Part shown: piece after piece, positions 49,142 through 60,897 of the stretch
Position numbering within the stretch: position 1 is the first letter of the stretch
Layout: the number at the start of each line of letters is the position of its first letter
Assembly: GCF_000423125.1 (NCBI RefSeq)
Contig: NZ_AUHJ01000001.1
Location: forward strand, 124,001-188,000
Direction: 5' to 3'
Source: Haliea salexigens DSM 19537
GTDB taxonomy: Bacteria; Pseudomonadota; Gammaproteobacteria; Pseudomonadales; Halieaceae
DNA length: 64,000 nt
Program-made: the position numbers and the translations under genes
The notes under the pieces: model-generated
Seen by the model: the letters and a program-made list of their open reading frames with translations, nothing else
What the model was told of the DNA's origin: nothing
Databases searched by the model: none

Positions 49142-52009
49142 CTAGTTCTGGTTCTCTTCGAGCCAGGTCGGTGCCAGGGCATCGTTGATAAACGCTTCCT
49201 GCTGCGCCAGGTGCAGGGCCATATAGCCCGCCGCCGGTGCCGCTGAGGGTTCCCGACCCGCGTAGCGCAGATACACATCGGGGTTATGGGCATACATCAC
49301 ACGCCGCATGTGATGCTGGCTGGAATACCAGGCACCCTGATTCTGGGGTTCCTCCTGGCACCAGGCGGCGTCGGTGACATTGGGGTAGTTACCGAGCACC
49401 TGCAGCAGCTCTGCCTCGGGGAACGGATAAAGCTGCTCGAGCCGAACAAGTGCCACATTCTCAAGGCCGCGCTCGCGGCGAGCGGCCAGCAAATCGTAAT
49501 ACACCTTGCCGCTGCAGAGAATAAGACGGGTGACCGCGGCCTTGTCGAGGTCGTCGGAGTCATCCAGCACGTTGTGGAAGTGCCCGTTCGCGAGATCCTC
49601 CAACGAGGAGACGGCTTCCTTGTGCCGCAACAGGCTCTTTGGCGACATCACCACCAGCGGCTTGCGCAGCGGCCGGATGGCCTGACGCCGCAGCATGTGG
49701 AACACCTGCGCCGGGGTGGTGGGCACACACACCTGGATATTGTGCTCTGCACAGAGCTGCAGAAAACGCTCCAGACGCGCTGAGGAGTGCTCCGGGCCCT
49801 GCCCCTCGTAACCGTGCGGCAGAAGCATGGTGAGGCCGCAAAGACGCGACCACTTGTGCTCACCACTGGTAATGAACTGGTCGATCACAACCTGCGCGCC
49901 GTTGGCGAAGTCGCCGAACTGCGCTTCCCATATCACCAGCCCGGTGGGTGACGTGGTGGCATAGCCGTACTCGAAGGCGAGCACCGCTTCCTCTGAAAGC
50001 AGTGAGTCGTAGATGTCGAAAGGGGCCTGTTCATCGCTGATATGCTGCAGGGGCACGTAACGAGAAGCATCCTTCTGGTTGTGCAGCACTGCGTGACGGT
50101 GCGAGAAAGTGCCACGGCCGACGTCCTGACCTGTAAGGCGCACGGGGTACCCCGCCTGAAGCAGGCTGGCGTAGGCCAGGGTTTCTGCGGCGCCCCAGTT
50201 CAGTGACATGGCGCCCGCCGCCATCTTGCGGCGGTCCTCAAGAATCTTGCTCACCTGGCGCTGCAGGGGGAAGCTGGGCGGCGGTGTGTTGGTCAGTTGC
50301 GCCAGCTGCTGCAGTGCATGCATGTCCATGCGGGTATCGCAGTGCAGCGTCCATTCATGGCCCAGATAGGGATTCCAGTCAACAAAGAGGCTGACGTTGG
50401 GCTCGGACACCAGGCCGCTGACCAGTGGCTCGCCCCGGTCCAGCGACTCGCGGTATTCATTGACGAGGTACTCGTCTTCCTCGGCACTGAGGACACCGTT
50501 TTCAACCAGCTTCGCCGCGTAGAGGTCGCGTGTTGTCGACTGCTTGCGAATGCGCTCGTACATGCGCGGCTGGGTCACCGAAGGCTCATCAGCCTCGTTG
50601 TGACCGCGCCGGCGATAGCACACGAGATCGACCACCACGTCGCGCTTGAACGTGTTGCGGAAATCCACCGCCAGCTGGGTGACGAAGTGCACCGCCTCGG
50701 GATCGTCCGCGTTGACGTGAAAAATCGGCGCCTGCACCATTTTGGCAACGTCAGTGCAGTACTCCGTGGAGCGCGCATCCTCGCGATCACTGGTGGTAAA
50801 GCCCACCTGGTTGTTGAGCACGATGTGCAGTGTGCCCCCCGTCTTGTAGGCACGCGTCTGGGACATCTGGAATGTCTCCATCACCACGCCCTGCCCGGCA
50901 AATGCCGCATCGCCGTGGAGAACCACCGGCACAACGGTATCCCCGGCCGGGTCTTCGCGGCGGTCCTGCCGCGCGCGCACGGAACCCTCTACCACCGGTG
51001 ACACAATCTCCAGGTGTGAGGGGTTGAATGCCAGCGCCAGGTGAACCTCGCCCCCTGAGGTCATCAGGTTCGAGGAAAAGCCCTGGTGATACTTCACGTC
51101 ACCAGACTTGTCGTAGACCACGCGCCCCTCGAATTCGGCAAACAGATCCGAGGGCTTCTTGCCGAAAATGTTGATCAACACGTTGAGGCGGCCGCGGTGG
51201 GCCATGCCGATGACAATTTCCTTGGCACCATAGGAGCCGATGCGCTGGACCATCTCAGAGAGCATGGGGATGAGCGACTCACCGCCCTCGAGGCCAAAGC
51301 GTTTGGTACCCGGGTATTTCGAACCAAGGGACTTCTCCAGCCCCTCTGCCTTGATCAGCCGGCGCAGGATCTGCTTGCGTATATCATCGGAAAAAGCCGG
51401 TGCGGAACGCACGGACTCCATGCGCTTCATGATCCAGTGACGCTGCTCGGTATCCACGATATGCATGAACTCGGCACCGATCGTGTTGCAATAGGTCGCC
51501 TCCAGCGAGTCGACGATCTCGCCCAGAGTGGCATCGGCCTTGCCGATGTACATGCTGCCGGTCTGGAATACCGTGTCCAGATCTGCCGCAGACAGCTGGT
51601 GGAACGACAGGTCGAGGTCCGGTACGGGTTCCCGCACGTGCAGGCTGAGCGGATCCAGGCTTGCCTTCTGGTGACCACGCTGGCGATAAGCGGATACCAG
51701 CTGTACCACCTTGACCTGCTTGCGCTCGTACTCGGTGGCCTGGGAGTCGTGGGCCACGGTCGCTTCCGTGCGCACCCGCATCTTGCTGATCTGCGCAAAC
51801 CGGTCGCGGATGGTGGAATGCGGCACGTCCTGCATCTGCGCCACAGAAGAGTTGACGCGAGGCAATTTGTCGAAGTAATCCCGCCATTGTTCCGGAACGC
51901 CGTTGGGGTCCCGGAGGTAGGATTCGTACAAATCCTCTACATAGGTGGCGTTGCCGCCGGCAATATGGGAGCTCCTTTTCAGGAGCTCCATCGGACTCTC
52001 TTGCATCAT
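49142..52009 (-). CDS. sucA: 2-oxoglutarate dehydrogenase E1
   Basis: A 955-residue thiamine-diphosphate enzyme that decarboxylates 2-oxoglutarate. Recognisable are the N-terminal [24 protein letters not shown] helix segment for complex binding, [17 protein letters not shown], the ThDP motif with [19 protein letters not shown], and the C-terminal [19 protein letters not shown] second ATG one codon later could also serve. It is placed 58 bp after sdhB and starts the suc part of the operon. Confidence 0.98.
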   Translation of the reverse strand: MMQESPMELLKRSSHIAGGNATYVEDLYESYLRDPNGVPEQWRDYFDKLPRVNSSVAQMQDVPHSTIRDRFAQISKMRVRTEATVAHDSQATEYERKQVKVVQLVSAYRQRGHQKASLDPLSLHVREPVPDLDLSFHQLSAADLDTVFQTGSMYIGKADATLGEIVDSLEATYCNTIGAEFMHIVDTEQRHWIMKRMESVRSAPAFSDDIRKQILRRLIKAEGLEKSLGSKYPGTKRFGLEGGESLIPMLSEMVQRIGSYGAKEIVIGMAHRGRLNVLINIFGKKPSDLFAEFEGRVVYDKSGDVKYHQGFSSNLMTSGGEVHLALAFNPSHLEIVSPVVEGSVRARQDRREDPAGDTVVPVVLHGDAAFAGQGVVMETFQMSQTRAYKTGGTLHIVLNNQVGFTTSDREDARSTEYCTDVAKMVQAPIFHVNADDPEAVHFVTQLAVDFRNTFKRDVVVDLVCYRRRGHNEADEPSVTQPRMYERIRKQSTTRDLYAAKLVENGVLSAEEDEYLVNEYRESLDRGEPLVSGLVSEPNVSLFVDWNPYLGHEWTLHCDTRMDMHALQQLAQLTNTPPPSFPLQRQVSKILEDRRKMAAGAMSLNWGAAETLAYASLLQAGYPVRLTGQDVGRGTFSHRHAVLHNQKDASRYVPLQHISDEQAPFDIYDSLLSEEAVLAFEYGYATTSPTGLVIWEAQFGDFANGAQVVIDQFITSGEHKWSRLCGLTMLLPHGYEGQGPEHSSARLERFLQLCAEHNIQVCVPTTPAQVFHMLRRQAIRPLRKPLVVMSPKSLLRHKEAVSSLEDLANGHFHNVLDDSDDLDKAAVTRLILCSGKVYYDLLAARRERGLENVALVRLEQLYPFPEAELLQVLGNYPNVTDAAWCQEEPQNQGAWYSSQHHMRRVMYAHNPDVYLRYAGREPSAAPAAGYMALHLAQQEAFINDALAPTWLEENQN

Positions 52010-52067
52010 GCCCTTCCGGGATTGGATTAGGCCGGTGGTGTTCCGGCTGATAGCACCGCGTTCGTAA

Positions 52068-52772
52068 TCAGGTTGCCCGAGTCAACAGCATAGTACGAAT
52101 GTGACCAATAGCCCGCGTCGGGTTCAAACCCTTGGGGCACACATTGACACAGTTCTGGATGCCATGACAACGGAAAACACTGAACGGGTCGTCCAGGCGC
52201 GACAGGCGCTCATCGGTTGCCGTGTCGCGGCTGTCAGCCAGGAAGCGATAGGCCTGCAGCAGGCCGGCCGGGCCGATAAAGCGGTCCGGGTTCCACCAGA
52301 ACGAGGGGCAGCTGGTGGAGCAGCAGGCGCACAGGATGCACTCGTAGAGACCGTCCAGCTTGGCGCGGTCCTCCGGGGACTGCAGGCGTTCAATTGCCGG
52401 CGCCGGCGTGTTGTTCTGCAGGTACGGCTGGATCTTTTCGTACTGCGCGTAGAACATGCTCATGTCGACCACCAGATCACGAATCACCGGCAGGCCGGGC
52501 AGTGGCCGCACCACCAGCTTGTTGTTCTTCACCGTGGCGGACAGCGGCGTAATGCAGGCCAGGCCATTTTTGCCGTTGATGTTGAGCCCGTCGGAGCCGC
52601 ACACACCCTCGCGGCATGAGCGACGATAGGTAACCGAGCTGTCCTGTGCCTTGAGCTGCTCCAACACGTCCAGCACCATCAGGTCCTTGCCTTCGGTGTC
52701 GAACTGGAAATCCTGCATGTAGGGCTGCTGGTCGGTTTCCGGGTTGTAACGATAAATGCTTACTTGCAGCAT
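52068..52772 (-). CDS. sdhB: succinate dehydrogenase iron-sulfur subunit
   Basis: A 234-residue subunit with the [2Fe-2S] ligands in SCREGVCGSDGLNINGKNGLAC, and the [4Fe-4S] and [3Fe-4S] ligands in CILCACCSTSCPSFWWNPD and CHGIQNCVNVCPKGLNP. It conducts electrons from SdhA to ubiquinone. It follows sdhA after 29 bp. Confidence 0.98.
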   Translation of the reverse strand: MLQVSIYRYNPETDQQPYMQDFQFDTEGKDLMVLDVLEQLKAQDSSVTYRRSCREGVCGSDGLNINGKNGLACITPLSATVKNNKLVVRPLPGLPVIRDLVVDMSMFYAQYEKIQPYLQNNTPAPAIERLQSPEDRAKLDGLYECILCACCSTSCPSFWWNPDRFIGPAGLLQAYRFLADSRDTATDERLSRLDDPFSVFRCHGIQNCVNVCPKGLNPTRAIGHIRTMLLTRAT

Positions 52773-52801
52773 GTTAGTGACCTCTGGGTAGCTACACAGT
52801 C

Positions 52802-54574
52802 TTAATACGTACGGGCTTTCGGCTCAAATGTGGGCACGGTGCGTGGCTTGAAGTTCACATCGCGCTTGCCCACTCGCTTGTCTTCCGGGTAATACATGGA
52901 ATGGCAGAGCCAGTTTTCGTCGTCGCGCTCCTGGAAGTCGTCGCGGGCGTGCGCGCCGCGGCTCTCCTTGCGCTCCTCTGCGGTAATCGCAGTCGCTTCG
53001 GCCACTTCCAGCAGGTTCTGCAGTTCCAGTGCCTCAATACGCGCCGTGTTGAAGGTGCTGCTGCGGTCGGTCAGGGCTGCGCCTTCAATGCGGCCGCGCA
53101 GGTCAGCCAGCTTGCGAATACCATCCTGCATGAACTCGCCCTTGCGGAATACGCCGAAGTGGTTCTGCATGACGTTCTGCAGCTCCTTGCGCAGGTCGGG
53201 GAACTTCTCGCTGCCGGTGGCCTCGTCGAGGCGGCGCAACCGGGACATGCCCTGCTCGATATCGTCCTGGGAGGCATCGCGCATCTCGATACCTTCGCGC
53301 AGCGCATTCTCGATGAACAGGCCTGAGGCGCGCCCGAATACCACGAGGTCGAGCAGTGAGTTGCCGCCCAGGCGGTTGGCACCGTGCACAGACACACAGG
53401 CAACCTCGCCACAGGCGTAGAGGCCCGGGATGATCTGGTCGTTACCCTGGGCATCCACGGTCAGGGCCTGGCCGTGCACGTTGGTGGGGATACCGCCCAT
53501 CATGTAGTGGCAGGTAGGCACGACAGGAATCGGCGCCTTCACCGGATCCACGTGCGCAAACGTACGCGACAGCTCACAGATACCCGGCAGACGCGACTCA
53601 AGCACTTCCTCACCGAGGTGGTCGAGCTTCAGGAACACGTGGTCCGCCTCAGGACCGCAGCCGCGGCCTTCGAGGATCTCGAGGACCATGGAGCGCGCAA
53701 CCACGTCCCGGCCGGCGAGGTCTTTGGCGTTGGGCGCGTAGCGCTCCATGAAACGCTCGCCATCCTTGTTGATCAGATAGCCACCCTCACCGCGGCAACC
53801 TTCGGTGACCAGCGTGCCAGCACCGTAAATGCCGGTCGGGTGGAACTGCCACATTTCGATGTCCTGTACCGGGAAGCCGGCGCGCAGCGCCATGCCGATG
53901 CCGTCACCGGTATTGATGTGGGCGTTGGTGGTGGAGGCATAGATGCGCCCTGCGCCACCGGTCGCGAAGACGGTCGCCTTGGACTTCACGTACACCGTTT
54001 CACCGGTTTCCATGCAGATGGCGATAACGCCTACCACAGCGCCATCCTGGTTCTTGACCAAATCGGTGGCATACCACTCGTTGAAGAACACGGTGTTGTT
54101 CTTCATATTGCCCTGGTAGAGGGTATGCAATAACGCGTGACCGGTGCGGTCAGCAGCCGCGCAGGTGCGCGCCGCCTGAGTGGGATCGTCCGGCCCCTTG
54201 GATTGGCCACCAAAGGGGCGCTGGTATATGCGCCCCTCTTCCGTACGGGAAAACGGCAGGCCCATGTGCTCAAGCTCGAAAACCGCTTCCGGGCCCACGC
54301 TACACATGTACTCGATCGCGTCCTGGTCACCGATGTAATCGGAACCCTTGACCGTGTCATACATGTGCCAACGCCAGTCGTCGTTCGGGTCGGCGCTGGC
54401 TATAGCGCAGGTAATGCCACCCTGCGCAGACACCGTGTGAGAGCGCGTGGGAAACACCTTGGAAATCACCGCGGTCTTGTAACCGGACTGCGCCAGTTGC
54501 AGCGCGGCCCGCATGCCGGCTCCGCCGCCACCCACAATCACGCCATCAAAAGAAATCGTTCGCAATGCTGTCAT
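52802..54574 (-). CDS. sdhA: succinate dehydrogenase flavoprotein subunit
   Basis: A 590-residue FAD protein oxidising succinate to fumarate. It has [18 protein letters not shown] (about 12-29), the covalent-FAD histidine His46 in [11 protein letters not shown], the active-site segment [21 protein letters not shown], and [19 protein letters not shown] near 395. The start is 3 bp after the sdhD stop. Full length. Confidence 0.98.
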   Translation of the reverse strand: MTALRTISFDGVIVGGGGAGMRAALQLAQSGYKTAVISKVFPTRSHTVSAQGGITCAIASADPNDDWRWHMYDTVKGSDYIGDQDAIEYMCSVGPEAVFELEHMGLPFSRTEEGRIYQRPFGGQSKGPDDPTQAARTCAAADRTGHALLHTLYQGNMKNNTVFFNEWYATDLVKNQDGAVVGVIAICMETGETVYVKSKATVFATGGAGRIYASTTNAHINTGDGIGMALRAGFPVQDIEMWQFHPTGIYGAGTLVTEGCRGEGGYLINKDGERFMERYAPNAKDLAGRDVVARSMVLEILEGRGCGPEADHVFLKLDHLGEEVLESRLPGICELSRTFAHVDPVKAPIPVVPTCHYMMGGIPTNVHGQALTVDAQGNDQIIPGLYACGEVACVSVHGANRLGGNSLLDLVVFGRASGLFIENALREGIEMRDASQDDIEQGMSRLRRLDEATGSEKFPDLRKELQNVMQNHFGVFRKGEFMQDGIRKLADLRGRIEGAALTDRSSTFNTARIEALELQNLLEVAEATAITAEERKESRGAHARDDFQERDDENWLCHSMYYPEDKRVGKRDVNFKPRTVPTFEPKARTY

Positions 54575-54577
54575 AAC

Positions 54578-54940
54578 TCAATATCCCCAAAGGACTTGCA
54601 CGCCCCAGACCACGTAAACAAAAAGCACCAGCGCAATCACCAGCTGTGACGATATACGCAAAACATTGCCCGTTGTTCCCATCATACGCTCGGTCAGGTA
54701 GTCAGTTACCACGGACCACAGACCAATCCAGGCATGCGCCGCCAGAGACAGTAGAGCCATGAGGCTGAAAACGCGCACCCAAGTCTGCTTGAAGAGGGCG
54801 CTCCAGCTGGCGTAGTCGACGCCGTTTGCCACAACCGCAGCGATAAACAGGAAGTAAACCAGCAAAATAACGCCGCTAACGCGCTGCACCAGCCAATCGG
54901 AAGTGCCTGAGCGACCAAAACTCGTAACTGCAGTTACCAT
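54578..54940 (-). CDS. sdhD: succinate dehydrogenase membrane anchor subunit
   Basis: A 120-residue protein with three membrane helices (GVILLVYFLFIAAVVANGV, FSLMALLSLAAHAWIGLW, SQLVIALVLFVYVVWGVQVLW). His in AAHAWIGLWSVVTDYL probably ligates heme b. It overlaps the sdhC gene by 7 bp. Confidence 0.93.
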   Translation of the reverse strand: MVTAVTSFGRSGTSDWLVQRVSGVILLVYFLFIAAVVANGVDYASWSALFKQTWVRVFSLMALLSLAAHAWIGLWSVVTDYLTERMMGTTGNVLRISSQLVIALVLFVYVVWGVQVLWGY

Positions 54941-55308
54941 ATCAAAACCCCCGCGAGCAGAATCAGGACTACCGACAGGCCAATCACGAAGCGGGCCGCC
55001 AAAGCGCCACCCTCAAAGCTTTCACCTATGCCGAAATCCATAAAAATGTGCTTGATACCGGCCAGAGCGTGATAGATCAGGCCTGCCACTATCGCCCAGA
55101 GAATCAACTTGGCCAGCGGGCCGGTCAGCACCTCCTGCAATGTGGCAAAGTCCTCGGGGCTGCGCAGGCTCATGTCGAGTGCCCACACCAGGAAGACCAT
55201 GGCGAAAAAGAGAAAAACACCGGAGGCGCGATGGGTGATCGAAGCCCATGCGGTTATGGGAAGCCGCATGCTGCCGATGTCCAGGTTCACGGGACGTTTG
55301 TCTTTCAC
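54934..55308 (-). CDS. sdhC: succinate dehydrogenase cytochrome b556 subunit
   Basis: A 124-residue membrane subunit beginning MKDKRPVNLDIGSMRLPITAWASITHRASGVFLF. HRxSG is the SdhC signature for quinone/heme binding, and the second His is in YHALAGIKHIFMDFG. Three membrane helices. It heads the sdhCDAB-sucAB-lpd-sucCD operon. Confidence 0.95.
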   Translation of the reverse strand: MKDKRPVNLDIGSMRLPITAWASITHRASGVFLFFAMVFLVWALDMSLRSPEDFATLQEVLTGPLAKLILWAIVAGLIYHALAGIKHIFMDFGIGESFEGGALAARFVIGLSVVLILLAGVLIW

Positions 55309-55416
55309 AGTTCAATTCCACCGTTGCGGACGCCACAAAGGGCGATTAAATGGGGCCAGCCGGGGCGGCTTGGCGCTGCTGCTTTTCGCAAAAAACGTGC
55401 GGAGAAAGCGCGCAGA

Positions 55417-55445
55417 ATTATAGAGGGATGCGTTTCTAATTACAA
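55417..55445 (-). promoter_or_regulatory. sigma-70 promoter of the sdh-suc operon
   Basis: On the minus strand TTGTAA (55445-55440), a 17-bp spacer and a perfect TATAAT (55422-55417). The predicted start point is near 55410, leaving a leader of about 100 nt before sdhC. Confidence 0.75.
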
Positions 55446-55567
55446 ACCTGTACCCGCAGCGGGCAGGCCCGGCAAGCAAGTCGCGAACGTCGCCGATCTT
55501 CGGGTTTCGTGATCCGGGACTTTAGCGACCAAAAGGCTCAGGATGCTGGCAAATAGCCCCAGATCAA

Positions 55568-55595
55568 TTGACAAAAGCTGTCGAGACTTTATAGT
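55568..55595 (+). promoter_or_regulatory. sigma-70 promoter of gltA
   Basis: TTGACA (55568-55573) and TATAGT (55590-55595) with a 16-bp spacer, about 36 nt upstream of the gltA ATG. The gap between sdhC and gltA therefore holds two back-to-back promoters about 120 bp apart. Confidence 0.75.
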
Positions 55596-55630
55596 TGGGC
55601 ACCCCACAGAACCACATCGCAGGACCTTTC

Positions 55631-56923
<1,293 letters not shown>

Positions 56924-56940
56924 AGCCCGCTGCCACCCCG

Positions 56941-56968
56941 AAAAAGGCCGCCCTCCTGCGGCCTTTTT
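56941..56968 (+). terminator. Rho-independent terminator of gltA
   Basis: An 11-bp perfect stem AAAAAGGCCGC/GCGGCCTTTTT with a 6-nt loop and a T6 tract, 17 bp after the gltA stop. Confidence 0.9.
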
Positions 56969-57015
56969 TGGTTACACTCTTCCATTAACGTCACGCAACA
57001 GGAAATCCGTAGGTC

Positions 57016-58137
57016 ATGAGCGAGGTTGTCATCAGCGGCACCGGGCTATTCACGCCCACGCAGTCCATCAGCAACGCTGAACTGGTCGAGTCATTCAACA
57101 CCTGGGTCGCACAGTTCAACGCGGAAAATGCCGCTGCTATTGCCGCGGGTGAGATTGCACCCATGCAGCCCTCCTCCGCGGAATTTGTGGAAAAGGCCTC
57201 TGGCATCAAGTCGCGCTACGTGATCGACAAGGCGGGCATTCTCGACCCCCAGCGCATGGTGCCGAGAATTCCGGAGCGGCCCGACAGCAGCCCCTCCGTG
57301 CAGTGCGAAATCGCCGTTGCCGCCGCGCGTGAGGCCATGGCCCAGGCCGGCAAGCAGGCAGCCGACATTGATGCTGTGATCGTTGCCTGCTCCAACCTGC
57401 AGCGCGCCTACCCGGCCATCGCTGTGGAGGTGCAGGACGCACTGGGTATCGAAGGCTTCGGCTTTGACATGAACGTGGCCTGTTCATCGGCCACCTTCGG
57501 AATCCAGCAGGCACGCGACAGCATCAACGCCGGCAGCGCGCGCTGCGTGCTGATTCTGAACCCGGAGATATGCAGTGGTCACCTTAACTTTCGCGACCGC
57601 GACTCACATTTCATTTTCGGCGACGTGTGCACCGCGATTATTCTGGAGCGGGCTGACAGCGCCTCCGCCAGCGAGACTTACCGTATTCTGGACAGCCGGC
57701 TGCAAACACTGTTTTCCAACAATATTCGCAACAATTTCGGCTTTCTCAACCGCGCCGCTGAAGAGGGTGTAGGCAAGCCCGACAAATTGTTCGTGCAGGA
57801 AGGACGCAAGGTGTTCAAAGAGGTCTGCCCGGCCGTAGCGCGGCAGATCAGCGAGCAGCTGCAACGCCTGGACATCGCCCCCGAGCAACTCAAGCGCCTG
57901 TGGCTACACCAGGCCAACCTGAGCATGAACCAGTTGATTTCGCGCAAGGTGCTGGGGCGCGACGCAACGGCGGAAGAAGCCCCCACCATTCTGGACGAAT
58001 ACGCCAATACCAGCTCGGCCGGCTCCGTCATTGCCTTCCACAAACATCGCGCAGACTTTGCCCCCGGCGACCTCGGCGTGCTGTGTTCCTTTGGCGCGGG
58101 TTACAGCATTGGCAGCGTTATCCTGCAGCGCCGCTGA
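57016..58137 (+). CDS. beta-ketoacyl-ACP synthase III (FabH-like)
   Basis: A 373-residue thiolase-fold enzyme with catalytic Cys156 (NVACSSATFG), His in LHQANLSMNQL and Asn in EYANTSSAG. It is about 50 residues longer than E. coli FabH, with extra residues near 30-55 (AQFNAENAAAIAAGEIAP). It would condense an acyl-CoA with malonyl-ACP. It lies alone between gltA and hisC, away from other fab genes, so it may be a secondary FabH-type enzyme that uses longer acyl-CoA. Confidence 0.88.
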   Translation: MSEVVISGTGLFTPTQSISNAELVESFNTWVAQFNAENAAAIAAGEIAPMQPSSAEFVEKASGIKSRYVIDKAGILDPQRMVPRIPERPDSSPSVQCEIAVAAAREAMAQAGKQAADIDAVIVACSNLQRAYPAIAVEVQDALGIEGFGFDMNVACSSATFGIQQARDSINAGSARCVLILNPEICSGHLNFRDRDSHFIFGDVCTAIILERADSASASETYRILDSRLQTLFSNNIRNNFGFLNRAAEEGVGKPDKLFVQEGRKVFKEVCPAVARQISEQLQRLDIAPEQLKRLWLHQANLSMNQLISRKVLGRDATAEEAPTILDEYANTSSAGSVIAFHKHRADFAPGDLGVLCSFGAGYSIGSVILQRR

Positions 58138-58195
58138 ACTGTTCTCCCGCACCCTGAGCGTGCGAGGCGGCTCTCGCCGCCACGGCGCGACCAGT

Positions 58196-59269
58196 CTAGG
58201 CGCTATCGACGGCGAGTAACTCCGACAGCGCCTCAAGCAACGCTTCGCACTGGGCATCGGTACCCACGCTGATACGCAGGAAGCTCGAGATCCGCGGCTT
58301 ATTAAAATGCCGCACGATGATCCCGCGCTCCCGCAGGGCCAGAAACAGCGCCTGCGCATCGTATTGCGGTGCTGGTGCAGCAAACACGAAATTTGCACTC
58401 GAGGGCAACACCTGAAAGCCGAGCTGCTCCAGCCCGGCGGTAAGGCGGGAGCGGCTGGCAATCACCTTGTCGCAGGAGGCCCGGAACCACTCTTCATCCG
58501 CTAGCGACGCCAGCACAGCGCGTTGTGCCACGGCATCCACCGGGTAGGAATTGAAGGAATTCTTGACCCGTTGCAGGCCGTCAATCAAGTCCGCGTGACC
58601 AAACGCCACACCCACACGCAAGCCGGCAAGTGCCCGCGACTTGGACAGGGTTTGCACCACGAGCAGGTTGTCATGCTCGTTCACCAGGGCCACCGCCGAC
58701 TCGCCACCGAAATCAATGTAGGCTTCATCGACGACCACCACGCTGTGGGGATTCGCCTTCAGCAAGCGACGTATGTCACCAAGCCCCAGCAGCATACCCG
58801 TGGGAGCATTGGGGTTGGGCAGGATAATGCCGCCGTTGGGCCGCGCATAATCTTCAACCGCAATACTGAAATCATCACCCAGCGGCACACACTCGCCGGC
58901 GATGCCGTAGAGATCACACCACACAGGGTAGAAACTGTAGCTGATATCCGGAAACAACAGGGGCGCATCGTGTTGCAGCAAACCCATGAACACATGCGCC
59001 AGCACCTCGTCCGACCCATTGCCCAGGAATACCTGTTCCGGCTGTAATCCCGCTGCGCTGGCAAATGCCGCGCGCAGCGCTACGGACTCCGGATCGGGGT
59101 AACGCCGCAAGGCATCGCCATCCACTTCGTGAATGGCATCCAGCACACGTGGCGACGGTGGGTAAGGACTCTCGTTGGTATTGAGCTTGATCAGACGGGG
59201 GTGCCGCGGCTGCTCGCCGGGCACGTAAGGCGTGAGACGCCGCACCACGTCACTCCAGTAACGACTCAT
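58196..59269 (-). CDS. hisC: histidinol-phosphate aminotransferase
   Basis: A 357-residue PLP aminotransferase of histidine synthesis. It has [29 protein letters not shown], the segment NPNAPTG, and the PLP lysine in [14 protein letters not shown], with the C-terminal arginine motif FLRISVGT. The start at 59269 is family-typical; the longer frame would run through the tRNA-Glu. It is not linked to other his genes here. Confidence 0.94.
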   Translation of the reverse strand: MSRYWSDVVRRLTPYVPGEQPRHPRLIKLNTNESPYPPSPRVLDAIHEVDGDALRRYPDPESVALRAAFASAAGLQPEQVFLGNGSDEVLAHVFMGLLQHDAPLLFPDISYSFYPVWCDLYGIAGECVPLGDDFSIAVEDYARPNGGIILPNPNAPTGMLLGLGDIRRLLKANPHSVVVVDEAYIDFGGESAVALVNEHDNLLVVQTLSKSRALAGLRVGVAFGHADLIDGLQRVKNSFNSYPVDAVAQRAVLASLADEEWFRASCDKVIASRSRLTAGLEQLGFQVLPSSANFVFAAPAPQYDAQALFLALRERGIIVRHFNKPRISSFLRISVGTDAQCEALLEALSELLAVDSA

Positions 59270-59285
59270 GAGCAGTTCCGATAAA

Positions 59286-59361
59286 TGGCGTCCCCTAGGG
59301 GGTTCGAACCCCTGTTCCCGCCGTGAAAGGGCGGTGTCCTGGACCACTAGACGAAGGGGAC
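59286..59361 (-). tRNA. tRNA-Glu (TTC anticodon), second copy
   Basis: A 76-nt tRNA, anticodon loop CTTTCAC, encoded CCA. It differs from the copy at 31906-31981 only at a few D-loop and anticodon-stem positions; here the anticodon stem is fully Watson-Crick. It lies 16 bp upstream of hisC. Confidence 0.95.
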
Positions 59362-59492
59362 GCAGACGCATCGGCCGAAATGCCGAGGCCCATATTGTAA
59401 TCAAGCCACGCCGGGCAACGCAACGCGATTGCACTGGCATGGCACCAAAAGCGTATAGCCCCCCGTGTCGCGCCAGGCGCAGCCTGCGGGGA

Positions 59493-60779
59493 TCAGTACT
59501 TGAAGGATGTGTCGAAGATCACCCGGTCATAATCAATCGGGTCATCGAAGCGACTGCTCAGGGTTTCGTTGTCGATGAACAGCGTCAGGCCAACGTGCCA
59601 CTGCTTGTCCACTGCAAACACGGCACCGAGCTTGTGACCGCGCACATCCGTGCCACCGCCACCGATGTTGGAGTCACTGAGCAGCGCCAGCAGGGAGTCC
59701 GCCTCGATCGACGCGAACTCGTAGGCGACCTGCCAGCTGCCCGCAGCGCTGGCCTTGCCCAGGCGCGCGCCGGCCGACCAGGCGGTATCCTCGTCGTCTG
59801 CATCCAGGTTCTGCGCGTAGTGGCCGTACACGGCGGCAGGCATACCCAGGCCATCAATATCCAGTGTCGCAAAGAGTTCAAGCTCTTCGTAGTTGTTGTC
59901 GTAGGTACAGAAGGTGAGCAAGATCGAGTCACAGCTGAAACTGTTGCCAAAGAACACGTCGGAGCTACCGTAGTAGGTGTTCTTGCCCTTGACCGGCATA
60001 TCGATATAGCCACCACCCGCCGTCAGGCCGAGGGTCTCGCCCAGTGCCAGGGTAAAACCGGACTGTACACCGTAGTAGAACGCGCTGTTGGCGCGCACGC
60101 TGTCACTGTCGAGCGCGTGTGCAACGGCATTCACGAACACCGCGTCATTCGCCCAGCCCAGGGCAATACCCTCTGGCGTGTAATCCGAGTCCCAAAGCAG
60201 CCCCGAGCCCTCCGGACGATACATGGGGTTTTTCATTTTACCCACAGTCGCGTAAGCGCCCGTGAAAGGCCGCCAGGTCGCCCAGGCCTGATCCAGGTAC
60301 AGGTCCTTGCTCTGACCGCCACCGCCCAGGGTGGCGTTGCCGGACACCGGCGAATCATTCCCCGCCGCCACTTTCAGCCCAACCTGCACATCCTGTGGTA
60401 GCTGTGCAACAAACCCGGCCCGCGCTCGCACACGGTGACGCGTGCGCACAACGCGCTGGCCGATATCGATTTCTTCGTAGCGGTAACGGAAGTCACCGGA
60501 AAACTGCAGGGTATCCTCGGCACCCGTGGGCGCTGCGCGCAGCGGCACCGCTGCCACCTGCTCCCGGGTGAGGCGAATCTCGGACACGGCATTAGCGGTA
60601 TTCTCGCGCAGCTCCGCGTTCTCTTCTTCCAGCGCCGCCACGCGGGCCATCAGGCCCGCCATCTGCGCCTGCAGCCGGGCAAAGTCGGCCTCGCTGACCG
60701 CCGCGACAGCGGTTCCGGGTGAAACCACAGAAGCAAGAGATGCGGCGGCGACTGCCAACCCCAGGGAGAGTCTGTTCAT
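59493..60779 (-). CDS. putative outer-membrane porin with coiled-coil N-terminus
   Basis: A 428-residue protein with a signal peptide ([26 protein letters not shown]), then a short coiled coil ([26 protein letters not shown]) of the type that trimerises porins, and a beta-barrel from [14 protein letters not shown] to the C-terminal FDTSFKY. It resembles the 'putative porin' family. A Pho box upstream and the phoU-pst genes behind it suggest phosphate-starvation control, as for PhoE- or OprP-like porins, though no sequence match to those is evident. GAGGAACAATC precedes the ATG. Confidence 0.82.
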   Translation of the reverse strand: MNRLSLGLAVAAASLASVVSPGTAVAAVSEADFARLQAQMAGLMARVAALEEENAELRENTANAVSEIRLTREQVAAVPLRAAPTGAEDTLQFSGDFRYRYEEIDIGQRVVRTRHRVRARAGFVAQLPQDVQVGLKVAAGNDSPVSGNATLGGGGQSKDLYLDQAWATWRPFTGAYATVGKMKNPMYRPEGSGLLWDSDYTPEGIALGWANDAVFVNAVAHALDSDSVRANSAFYYGVQSGFTLALGETLGLTAGGGYIDMPVKGKNTYYGSSDVFFGNSFSCDSILLTFCTYDNNYEELELFATLDIDGLGMPAAVYGHYAQNLDADDEDTAWSAGARLGKASAAGSWQVAYEFASIEADSLLALLSDSNIGGGGTDVRGHKLGAVFAVDKQWHVGLTLFIDNETLSSRFDDPIDYDRVIFDTSFKY

Positions 60780-60849
60780 GATTGTTCCTCGTCTGCCTGT
60801 GCATGCGCCGCCGCGCATGACACTTAAATGTCAATATTATGCGATTTTT

Positions 60850-60867
60850 ATGACATTTTCATGACAA
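60850..60867 (-). promoter_or_regulatory. Pho box upstream of the porin gene
   Basis: The minus strand reads TTGTCATGAAAATGTCAT: two 7-mers (TTGTCAT, ATGTCAT) with an 11-bp period, as in the PhoB consensus CTGTCAT-N4-CTGTCAT. CATAAT, 8 nt further on, would be the -10 box. It is 71 bp upstream of the porin start. Confidence 0.7.
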
Positions 60868-60897
60868 CGGCGAAGTCTTGCGCGCAGAGGGAGCGAA

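Noticed and set aside
58166-58181. Hairpin GGCGGC/GCCGCC between the FabH-like gene and hisC
   Set aside because: Six-bp stem without a T tract on either strand; too weak to call a terminator.
60845-60853. Near-copy of ARTCGCATT beside the Pho box
   Set aside because: The last base does not match (AATCGCATA) and it is far from the catabolic genes; taken as part of the AT-rich promoter.
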